This document shows, piece after piece, positions 17,877 through 24,771 of a DNA stretch of 64,000 bases. The DNA is taken from assembly GCF_947494125.1 (NCBI RefSeq), contig NZ_CANLTU010000010.1, positions 62,001 through 126,000 on the forward strand, given 5' to 3'. The notes beneath the pieces were generated by a model, which was not told where the DNA came from, made no database searches, and saw only the letters and a list, made by a program, of their open reading frames with translations. Position numbers and translations under genes: made by a program. Positions within the stretch are counted from its first letter, which is position 1, and every line of letters starts with the position of its first letter. Source of the DNA: an uncultured Tenacibaculum sp. GTDB taxonomy: Bacteria > Bacteroidota > Bacteroidia > Flavobacteriales > Flavobacteriaceae.

Positions 17877-19001
17877 TTAAGAAAACATATCCTTTACTTT
17901 CTCAAAAAATGATTTGTCTGATTTTTGTGGATTTGGACTAAAGTTTTCATCTTCTTCCATTTGTTCAAAAAACTTACGTTGCTCTTTTGTTAACTCTTGA
18001 GGAGTCCAAACATTAACATGAATTAAAAAATCTCCATTTCCATATCGTTCTATACTTGGTAATCCTTTTCCTTTTAATCTTAAAATTTTACCTGATTGTG
18101 TACCAGCTTCAATTTTAATTTTTACTTTACCCGTAACTGTTTCTACTTCTTTTGAAACCCCTAAAACAGCTTCTGAAAAATTAATATATAAATCGTAATG
18201 AATATTACTTCCTTCTCTTTTTAAACTTTCGTGCTGTACTTCTTCTATTAGAACTAATAAATCTCCTGGAATTGAGTTTTTTCCTGGAGCTTCATTTCCT
18301 TTTCCTCCTACTTTTAATTGTACTCCTTCCGTTACACCTTCTGGAATATTAATAGAAACTGTTTCTTCTTTAACAATTAACCCTTGAGCATCTGCACCAT
18401 TTGGCTTACTACCAATCATTTCTCCTGCCCCTTGACAGGTACCACAAGTAGTCGCTGTTTGCATTCTACCTAAAATGGTATTGGTAACACGCATTTGTTG
18501 TCCACTACCATTACATGTTGTACATGTCTTATAAGTTACTCCGTCTGCTTGAACTTTTCTTCGAACTTTAACTTTCTTCTCTACTCCATTAGCAATTTCT
18601 TCTAATGTAAGTTTTACACGAATACGTAAGTTGCTTCCTTTTACTCTAGCTTGACGCTGTCCGCCGCCTCCGAAGCCTCCGAAACCACCACCAAAAGCTC
18701 CTCCGAAAATATCTCCGAATTGACTGAATATGTCATCCATATTCATTCCTCCGCCACCGAAACCACCTTGGCCTCCTTCAAAAGCTGCATGCCCATATTG
18801 ATCGTAACGAGCTTTTTTATTCTCATCACTTAGTACTTCATAAGCCTCTGCACATAATTTAAATTTTTCTTCAGCACTTTTATCATCTGGGTTTTTATCT
18901 GGATGATATTTAATCGCCATTTTACGATATGCTTTTTTTATTTCAGATTGTGTCGCTGATTTTGAAATACCTAATACTTCGTAGTAATCTTGTTTTGCCA
19001 T
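17877..19001 (-). CDS. dnaJ: Molecular chaperone DnaJ (Hsp40) with reduced zinc region
   Basis: Co-chaperone that delivers unfolded clients to DnaK and stimulates its ATPase; cytosolic, 374 aa. The J domain (about 1-70) carries the essential KYHPDKNP motif. A Gly/Phe-rich linker follows (about 72-115). The zinc region (about 150-200) contains only two CxxCxGxG repeats, CTTCNGSG and CGTCQGAG, instead of the usual four, with [10 protein letters not shown] between them. The C-terminal substrate-binding beta domains follow ([19 protein letters not shown]). This two-repeat form is, to my knowledge, common in flavobacteria. It is co-directional with and 73 bp downstream of grpE. Confidence 0.95.
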   Translation of the reverse strand: MAKQDYYEVLGISKSATQSEIKKAYRKMAIKYHPDKNPDDKSAEEKFKLCAEAYEVLSDENKKARYDQYGHAAFEGGQGGFGGGGMNMDDIFSQFGDIFGGAFGGGFGGFGGGGQRQARVKGSNLRIRVKLTLEEIANGVEKKVKVRRKVQADGVTYKTCTTCNGSGQQMRVTNTILGRMQTATTCGTCQGAGEMIGSKPNGADAQGLIVKEETVSINIPEGVTEGVQLKVGGKGNEAPGKNSIPGDLLVLIEEVQHESLKREGSNIHYDLYINFSEAVLGVSKEVETVTGKVKIKIEAGTQSGKILRLKGKGLPSIERYGNGDFLIHVNVWTPQELTKEQRKFFEQMEEDENFSPNPQKSDKSFFEKVKDMFS

Positions 19002-19009
19002 TTTATTTC

Positions 19010-19074
19010 AATTGACAATTAACAATTAACAATAAACAATTGATAACTGATAATTATTGGTAACTATTAATTGT
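19010..19074. repeat. AT-rich short-repeat spacer between grpE and dnaJ
   Basis: The spacer is built from degenerate copies of an ACAATTGA/ACAATTAA/ACAATAAA octamer repeated about every eight bases from 19012 to 19045, then a looser AATTATT-rich tail. No gene or clear site is inside. It probably arose by slippage. Confidence 0.5.
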
Positions 19075-19638
19075 TTATGCTTGTCCTACCACCACTTTTG
19101 GGTGACGAATAATTTTATCTCCTAATTTATATCCTTTCTCTACACAATCTATAATTTTTCCTTTTAAATCATCTGATGGTGCAGGAATTTGAGTAATTGC
19201 CTGATGTACTTCTGCATCAAAAACATCTCCTGGCTTAACCTCTAAAACTGTCAAACCTTTTTGCTCTAAAGTTTTTATTAATTTTTGATATATCAATAAA
19301 ACTCCTTTACGTAATTCTTCAGCTTCTTTGTCATCTTCTATATGTGTTAAAGCTCTCTCAAAATCATCTAAAACTGGCAGTAAAACTGTCATTACTTCTT
19401 GATTTGCCGTTTTAAATAATTCTATACGCTCTTTTGACGTTCGTTTTTTATAGTTCTCAAACTCTGCAAACAAACGTAAATACTTATTTTTCTCTATTTC
19501 AATTAGTTCTTCTGTAGTAGGCTCTTCCTTCTTAACAGCCTCTTGATTATCAACACCTTCTTCTTGATTACCTTCTACTTCAATGTTATCAATAGTGTCT
19601 TTCAGTTCGTCTTCTTTTGTATATTGATCTTTACTCAT
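19075..19638 (-). CDS. grpE: Nucleotide exchange factor GrpE
   Basis: Releases ADP from DnaK; acts as a dimer in the cytosol. With the ATG at 19638 (MSKDQYTKEDELK) the protein is 187 aa, the usual length. An upstream in-frame start at 19713 would add 25 untypical residues and is rejected. The acidic disordered N-terminus (about 1-45) is followed by the long coiled coil (KNKYLRLFAEFENYKKRTSK). The C-terminal beta domain has GDVFDAEVHQAI and a GYKLGDKIIRHPKVVVG ending that is the GrpE signature. It lies upstream of dnaJ in one operon. No CIRCE element was seen. Confidence 0.95.
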   Translation of the reverse strand: MSKDQYTKEDELKDTIDNIEVEGNQEEGVDNQEAVKKEEPTTEELIEIEKNKYLRLFAEFENYKKRTSKERIELFKTANQEVMTVLLPVLDDFERALTHIEDDKEAEELRKGVLLIYQKLIKTLEQKGLTVLEVKPGDVFDAEVHQAITQIPAPSDDLKGKIIDCVEKGYKLGDKIIRHPKVVVGQA

Positions 19639-19845
19639 TGTAAATCGTCTCTTTTGTTTTCTCTTTTTTACGCAATAATACTGCCAATAAATCAAAATAT
19701 GCCAACATGACACTTTCTATAACTGTTATGTATTTACTCTCTTTTTCTAAAATTATTTTAAAAATTTATTTTAAAAATGCTTTTTTTTAAAATAATTATC
19801 TACTTTTATAGAAATTAAATTAAACTTTTAAGTCCCTCATTAATT

Positions 19846-20049
19846 ATGAAAAAAAATTTATTAAACATTAACGGTGCAACAATTTTAACAAAAAAAGAGC
19901 AAAAAAACTTAACTGGAGGAATTTCTTTTGATCAAGATATTCGTAAGTGTGGTTGTGATTGTGCAGGACGTGTAACTGGTCCTAAATATTGTAGTAGTCT
20001 TATTGCTTGCCCTCAAGTTTATACTTGTGATGACGCCCAGTTATCATAA
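19846..20049 (+). CDS. Double-glycine-leader cysteine-rich peptide (bacteriocin/RiPP-like precursor)
   Basis: A 67-residue precursor-like peptide. The first 25 residues (MKKNLLNINGATILTKKEQK then NLTGG) are a classic double-glycine leader as recognised by peptidase-containing ABC transporters. The predicted core (residues 26-67) has six cysteines arranged CxCxC...C...C...C, which would allow disulfides or thioether rings. The gene stands alone between an AT-rich leader and its own terminator. No modification enzyme, transporter or immunity gene is adjacent. Similar orphan GG-leader peptides occur in many Bacteroidota, and their function is mostly unknown. The N-terminal family call is firm, the antibacterial role is not. 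Confidence 0.75.
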   Translation: MKKNLLNINGATILTKKEQKNLTGGISFDQDIRKCGCDCAGRVTGPKYCSSLIACPQVYTCDDAQLS

Positions 20050-20071
20050 TAAAAATTTATTCAAAAAAATA

Positions 20072-20100
20072 AAAACCAGCTGTTAATAGCTGGTTTTTTT
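20072..20100. terminator. Terminator after the GG-leader peptide gene
   Basis: AAAACCAGCT (20072-20081) pairs with AGCTGGTTTT (20088-20097), followed by T's. It sits between convergent genes and can serve both. Confidence 0.85.
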
Positions 20101-20105
20101 ATTCT

Positions 20106-20804
20106 TTAATTTATTTCCTTATTTGTTTCTATCTCTATTGGCAATTTTCCTTTTTGAAATAATCTTGCTGATAAACTTCCTTTCAGTATAATTGATTCTC
20201 CTTTTACTTCTAACCAACTTCCTTCCCTTAAACCTAATACGGGTGTTTCATTAAAAACATGATATTCTTTTATTCTTATTTCTCTAGTCTCTCCCATATG
20301 TGTAGAATCTGGATTCGGATCTAAATAATGTGCATTTATATTAAACGAAATAAACTCTAATGTTTTAAAACTAGGTGGATACACAATTGGCATATCATTC
20401 GTATTCATCATTGTAACTCCACAAATATTACTTCCTGCACTTGTTCCTAAATACGGTATTCCTTGCTCCACTATTTCTTTTAAATCAGAAAAAACATTAT
20501 TCTTATAAATTTGATTTACTAATTCAAAAGTATTTCCTCCACCTATAAAAACTCCTTTAGCTTCTCGTATTGCTTTTTGAGGGTTTTCAAATTCATGAAT
20601 TCCTACTACTTCTTTATCTATTTTATTAAAAGCTTTTCTAGCTATATTAGTATACTCATCATAACTTATGCCCCCTGGTCTTGCATATGGTATAAATAAA
20701 ATTGTTTTTGTTTCTTTAAAAAAAACAGAAAGGGTTGGTAAAATATATTCTAAATACCCACTTCCATGAACAGTTGATGTACTTGCTATTATAAGTTTCT
20801 TCAT
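20106..20804 (-). CDS. pepE: Dipeptidase E (alpha-aspartyl dipeptidase, peptidase S51)
   Basis: Cytosolic peptidase that hydrolyses dipeptides with N-terminal aspartate. At 232 aa it fits the family. The nucleophile serine sits in the elbow GTSAGSN (Ser122). Asp137 (NTNDMP) and His159 (NINAHYLDPNP) align at the same spacing as the E. coli triad Ser120/Asp135/His157. GGGNTFELVNQI (88-99) is the typical glycine loop. It is convergent with the GG-peptide gene and shares its terminator. No operon partner is seen. Confidence 0.92.
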   Translation of the reverse strand: MKKLIIASTSTVHGSGYLEYILPTLSVFFKETKTILFIPYARPGGISYDEYTNIARKAFNKIDKEVVGIHEFENPQKAIREAKGVFIGGGNTFELVNQIYKNNVFSDLKEIVEQGIPYLGTSAGSNICGVTMMNTNDMPIVYPPSFKTLEFISFNINAHYLDPNPDSTHMGETREIRIKEYHVFNETPVLGLREGSWLEVKGESIILKGSLSARLFQKGKLPIEIETNKEIN

Positions 20805-20874
20805 GCATCAAATTAACAAAAATTTACCATGTTATTAAAACATTTTTAAGACAGTTAGGTAGTTTATTTGTTAC

Positions 20875-21654
20875 ATGAAAAAAATTGCATTCTTTTTATT
20901 TATAGTAATAACGAGTACAATCATAGCTCAAAATAGTCCAAAAATTATTTCTGGATACATTTTTATAGATAGCCTTCCCATACAAGATGTCCATCTTATA
21001 AATAAGAAATTAAATCTAGGTACTATTTCTGATGAGCAAGGACATTTTGAAATTTTAGCAAATAAAGGTGATGTTATTATTGCTTCTCATCTAAATTTCG
21101 AATACAAAGAATATACTATTACAAACGAAGATTTAAAATCGAAGAAGATTAATATCTATTTAAATAGTAAGACCTATTTACTTGATGAAGTTGTTTTGAA
21201 AAAAAAGAAAGGGATTTTTGATATTGACAAGGATATTTTAATCAACAACGCTCCAATTGTAAATGCTAAAACCTTAAAATTACCTTATGCTAATAGTAAA
21301 AAACCTAAAGAAGACAAAACATTAAAAATTGAATCTGGTTTATCAATCGGAATTGAGGGACTTGTAAATGCTCTTAACGGAAAAAACAAACAAAAAAAAT
21401 TATTAAAAAAACTGAAGTTTGAAGATAAAAACTTATTAAGGATAAGAAAGCACTTTACTGATGGATTCTTTATCCAACAATTAAAAATAAAAAAAGAAAA
21501 TATTAATTTGTTTTTAGAAAATTGTATTTCGGGAGGCATTATTAACCTATATAATAAAGACAAACTTTTAGAACTTACATCTGTGCTAATTGACAATAGC
21601 AAAAACTCTCCATACCTTTTAGAAAAAGAAAACACCAAACTAACCCAAAAATAA
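20875..21654 (+). CDS. Carboxypeptidase-regulatory-like domain protein, paralogue 1 (divergent)
   Basis: First of four tandem paralogues (259 aa). A signal peptide (MKKIAFFLFIVITSTIIAQ) is followed by a transthyretin-like CarboxypepD_reg domain at about residues 24-110, with the '(I/V)xxVHLINKKLNLGTISDEQGHFEI' type pattern. A lysine-rich middle with no known domain and a conserved C-terminal block (FFIQQLKIKKENINLFLENC) follow. It lacks the SFVGYK strand of paralogues 2 and 3 and is the most divergent. No TonB plug or barrel follows the domain, unlike SusC proteins. It is probably periplasmic. The next gene starts 4 bp after its stop, so the two are co-transcribed. Confidence 0.75.
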   Translation: MKKIAFFLFIVITSTIIAQNSPKIISGYIFIDSLPIQDVHLINKKLNLGTISDEQGHFEILANKGDVIIASHLNFEYKEYTITNEDLKSKKINIYLNSKTYLLDEVVLKKKKGIFDIDKDILINNAPIVNAKTLKLPYANSKKPKEDKTLKIESGLSIGIEGLVNALNGKNKQKKLLKKLKFEDKNLLRIRKHFTDGFFIQQLKIKKENINLFLENCISGGIINLYNKDKLLELTSVLIDNSKNSPYLLEKENTKLTQK

Positions 21655-21658
21655 GCCT

Positions 21659-22477
21659 ATGAATAAACCATTACTCTTCTTTCTTTTCTTAATCACATCT
21701 AATAACTACGCTCAACAAAAAAGAAAATTCTTATATGCTACAATAATAGATAATATGGATGTAATTGGTAATGCTCATATTATTAATTTAAACACAAATC
21801 AAGGAACATACACTAATGAAGATGGTGAGTTCAGAATTTTAGCAAAACCTAATGATAATTTAAAAGTTTCATTTGTAGGTTATAAAACCAAACGCATAGC
21901 TGTTAAATCGAATCATTTTGGAATGCAACTAAATTCTTTTATTCTTGAAAAAAAAGTAATTGAACTTGATGAAGTTGTTTTAAAAAAACATAGTTTATTT
22001 GGAGTTCTTTCAAGAGATATGAAACAAACTCCTGAAGATATTGCAATTGAAAAATCAAAAGGGGCTTTTGATTTTTCAAAGGTTAATTTTAAACAAATTA
22101 TAATTAAAAAAATTGATGATGTTGATAGGTCAAAAGCTCCTGATATTTGGAAAGAAATCGATCCTACAGCTAAATTTTTCGGCCTTATTGGTGTTAGTTT
22201 TAATTCTGGTTCTGTTAAGAATGCTTTAAAAAGAAAAAAACATAGAAGAGAAATTAAATTTAAAGAAAACTTTCCTAAAATGTTAATTTCAGAATTTGGT
22301 TCAAGTTTCTTTTTTAATGATTTAAAAATTCCAAAAGAAAAATACTATCATTTCTTAGAATATTGTAATCCTCTAAATATTGAACAACTATATAAAAATG
22401 GAAATGTATTAGAAGTAATAAAAATATTACAAGAACAAAGTATTACTTATCTAAAAAGTATAAATTTACAAGAATGA
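21659..22477 (+). CDS. Carboxypeptidase-regulatory-like domain protein, paralogue 2
   Basis: 272 aa, signal peptide ending NNYAQ (about residue 19). The CarboxypepD_reg-like beta sandwich (about 25-105) contains NAHIINLNTNQGTYTNEDGE, FRILAKPNDNLKVSFVGYK and then ELDEVVLKKH. The C-terminal ~60 residues hold the family block FFFNDLKIPKEKYYHFLEYC and a final helix (LEVIKILQEQSITYL). The function is not known. The fold elsewhere serves as a rigid adaptor in outer-membrane proteins and carboxypeptidases. The last four bases overlap the next start (ATGA), which means translational coupling. Confidence 0.75.
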   Translation: MNKPLLFFLFLITSNNYAQQKRKFLYATIIDNMDVIGNAHIINLNTNQGTYTNEDGEFRILAKPNDNLKVSFVGYKTKRIAVKSNHFGMQLNSFILEKKVIELDEVVLKKHSLFGVLSRDMKQTPEDIAIEKSKGAFDFSKVNFKQIIIKKIDDVDRSKAPDIWKEIDPTAKFFGLIGVSFNSGSVKNALKRKKHRREIKFKENFPKMLISEFGSSFFFNDLKIPKEKYYHFLEYCNPLNIEQLYKNGNVLEVIKILQEQSITYLKSINLQE

Positions 22478-23277
22478 AAAAGACGCTATTTTTTTTATTT
22501 TTTCTAATTTCTTTTTTCAAAATTCAATCTCAAGAAACTAGAAAGTTTTTTTATGCTGAAATAAAAGATAAAATTGGGTTTGTAGTTAATGCTCACATAA
22601 TTAACTTAAATACAAAACAAGGTACTTACACGAATAATAATGGTGAATTTAGAATTTTAGCAAAAGTCAATGATAGTTTAAAAATATCCTTTGTGGGGTA
22701 TCAATCGAAGATTTTAATTATAAAAATTAAACACTTTGGCATACAGAAAAACACTATCCTCTTAGTTAAAACCTCATATGAATTAGATGAAGTCAACCTA
22801 AATGACAATAATTTATTAGGATATTTATCTTCCGACAGTAAAAAAATTAAATCTAAAAAAGAGATCAATGCTAAAACATTAAAACTCCCTTATGCAGGTT
22901 CCAGAATTCTTACTCCTGCTGAAAGAAAATTGCAAACAGCAAAAGGCGGTAGTACACCATTTTCTTTTGGACTTGCAAATTCTCTTTCCTTAGATTACAT
23001 ACTTAATACTATTTCTGGTAGAATAAAGAAACTTAGTAAACTTAAAGATATCGAATCTTTAGAATTTAAAGTAAAAAAAATAAAAGACACTTATTCAATT
23101 CACTTTGTAAAAGAATTTGGCATTAAAGAATATGACATATATAAATTCATTTATTTCTGTAGTGCTGATAAAAATTTTAATACTATATACAATTCTGGTG
23201 AAATAGATTTAATACAATTTTTTAAAGTTAAGTCTGAAAAATTTAAAAAAAATTATTCATCAGATTACAATCACTAA
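22474..23277 (+). CDS. Carboxypeptidase-regulatory-like domain protein, paralogue 3
   Basis: 267 aa, signal peptide (MKKTLFFLFFLISFFKIQSQ). The N-terminal domain is nearly superimposable on paralogue 2 (NAHIINLNTKQGTYTNNNGE, FRILAKVNDSLKISFVGYQ). The middle instead carries KEINAKTLKLPYAGSRILTP, which matches paralogue 1 (NAKTLKLPYANSKK). So paralogue 3 looks like a mosaic of the two types. The C-terminal block (YDIYKFIYFCSADKNFNTIY) is diverged. It is coupled to paralogue 2 by a 4-base overlap. Its 3' flank resembles that of paralogue 4. Confidence 0.75.
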   Translation: MKKTLFFLFFLISFFKIQSQETRKFFYAEIKDKIGFVVNAHIINLNTKQGTYTNNNGEFRILAKVNDSLKISFVGYQSKILIIKIKHFGIQKNTILLVKTSYELDEVNLNDNNLLGYLSSDSKKIKSKKEINAKTLKLPYAGSRILTPAERKLQTAKGGSTPFSFGLANSLSLDYILNTISGRIKKLSKLKDIESLEFKVKKIKDTYSIHFVKEFGIKEYDIYKFIYFCSADKNFNTIYNSGEIDLIQFFKVKSEKFKKNYSSDYNH

Positions 23278-23391
23278 TTAGATGCGATAATTGGCATAAA
23301 AAAAATTATTTTTTTATTTTCATACAAATTCTAGTTCTGTATTTTTCATAAAATTTTCGTATCTTTAGAAGTATACCAATCATACTTTATC

Positions 23392-24186
23392 ATGAAAAAA
23401 ATACTTCTATTTATAATGTTCATTTCTCAATTTACTTTCTCTCAAGAAGAACGAAAAACATTGTTTGGAATTATTTATAATGAAAATGGAGTTTTAGAAA
23501 ATGCCCATATTGTTAATTTGACAACACATCAAGCTACATTTTCAAACAAAAAAGGAGAATATCGAATTTTCGCAAAACCAAATGATTCTATTCGTTTCTC
23601 GTCAATAGGGTATAAAACTATATTCGAGAAGCTTATTTCTAATGATTTTAATGTTTATAGAAAAAGAACTACTTTAGAAAAACGAGTTTATGAACTAGAC
23701 GAAGTTTCACTTAAAAACAATGAACTTTCAGGTTCACTTAGTAATGATTTAAAAAAAATAAAACATAATCCTAAATTAGAACTTGCGAAAAAAGCTAGTA
23801 ATTTCTCTGAAATAAAATACACAAGTAATTCAGGAGATCATATAAACACTAGTGTAAAACCAAATATTGTTAGAACTGATCCTACAACAGCTTTTGAAGG
23901 ACTAGGCACAACAACTGTAATTCCTTTTAAACAGGTAGGAGAAGTAAAAAAACTTCGAGAAGAATTGGCTTTTAAAGAAAATTTACCTGCTAAGCTTTTA
24001 AATGAGTTAGGCGAAGACTTCTTTTTTATAGAATTAAAAATCCCTGTTGATAAATATTATCACTTTCTTGAATATTGCTCTCCGTTAGGTATTGAGAATT
24101 TCTACAAAAAAAATGAAGTGCTAAAAGTTATAAATACCTTAAGAAAAGAGCATCTAAATTATCTTAAACTTATAGAAAAACACTAA
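23392..24186 (+). CDS. Carboxypeptidase-regulatory-like domain protein, paralogue 4
   Basis: 264 aa with signal peptide (cleavage near TFSQ). The N-terminal domain has NAHIVNLTTHQATFSNKKGE, YRIFAKPNDSIRFSSIGYK and YELDEVSLKNNE. The C-terminal block FFFIELKIPVDKYYHFLEYC is close to paralogue 2. A 114-bp gap before it, with a weak -7-like TATCTTTA at 23360-23367, suggests its own promoter in addition to read-through. A DUF6702 gene starts 30 bp after its stop, giving the order CarboxypepD_reg - DUF6702 - M1 peptidase that I recognise from other flavobacteria. Confidence 0.78.
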   Translation: MKKILLFIMFISQFTFSQEERKTLFGIIYNENGVLENAHIVNLTTHQATFSNKKGEYRIFAKPNDSIRFSSIGYKTIFEKLISNDFNVYRKRTTLEKRVYELDEVSLKNNELSGSLSNDLKKIKHNPKLELAKKASNFSEIKYTSNSGDHINTSVKPNIVRTDPTTAFEGLGTTTVIPFKQVGEVKKLREELAFKENLPAKLLNELGEDFFFIELKIPVDKYYHFLEYCSPLGIENFYKKNEVLKVINTLRKEHLNYLKLIEKH

Positions 24187-24216
24187 TTTGGCGCAATAAT
24201 TGATTTTTAACAAAGT

Positions 24217-24708
24217 ATGAAAAAATTATTCGTTGCTATATTAATAGTGCCACTATTATCTTTTTCGATACACAAATACTACATAGCTTTAACAGAAATT
24301 GAGTACAAAGAAGAAACTCAATCTGTCCAAATGATTATGAATGTTTTTATGGATGATATTGAAACAGCCATCAATAAAGACTTTGACGTAGACCTTAAAC
24401 TATCTACTAAAAAAGAATTAAAAAATTCTGATGAATATTTTTTAAAATACTTAAAAGAGCACTTTAAAATTTTTATTAATAATCAAAAGTTTGACTATAA
24501 TTTTATAGGAAAAGAATACGATGGAAATATTGTTTACTTCTATCTTGAAATAGAAAATATTTTATCAGTAGAATCAATCGAAATTAAAAATGATGTATTA
24601 ATAAAATACTTTCCAGAACAACAAAATCTAGTAAAAGCATCTATAAAGAAAGAACGTAAAAGTTTATTTTTAACTAAAAAAAACGATAAAGGTTTGTTAA
24701 AATTTTAA
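24217..24708 (+). CDS. DUF6702 family protein
   Basis: 163 residues. It has an N-terminal signal peptide or anchor (MKKLFVAILIVPLLSFSIHK) followed by an alpha/beta domain. HKYYIALTEIEYKEETQSVQ and MNVFMDDIETAINKDFDVDL are the family's recognisable features, and the C-terminus is Lys-rich. A small periplasmic protein, function unknown. It is found between the carboxypeptidase-regulatory paralogue and the M1 peptidase, and its conserved place beside M1 peptidases suggests a role linked to them; this is an inference from gene order. Confidence 0.75.
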   Translation: MKKLFVAILIVPLLSFSIHKYYIALTEIEYKEETQSVQMIMNVFMDDIETAINKDFDVDLKLSTKKELKNSDEYFLKYLKEHFKIFINNQKFDYNFIGKEYDGNIVYFYLEIENILSVESIEIKNDVLIKYFPEQQNLVKASIKKERKSLFLTKKNDKGLLKF

Positions 24709-24771
24709 CACTTTCTAAGTTAATTACCTGCTATTTATTAAATTCAACCACAATTAAATAAACAACAACTC

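Noticed and set aside
19639..19713. N-terminal extension of GrpE
   Set aside because: The 25 extra residues do not look like GrpE, and the MSKDQYTKEDELK start gives the normal length.
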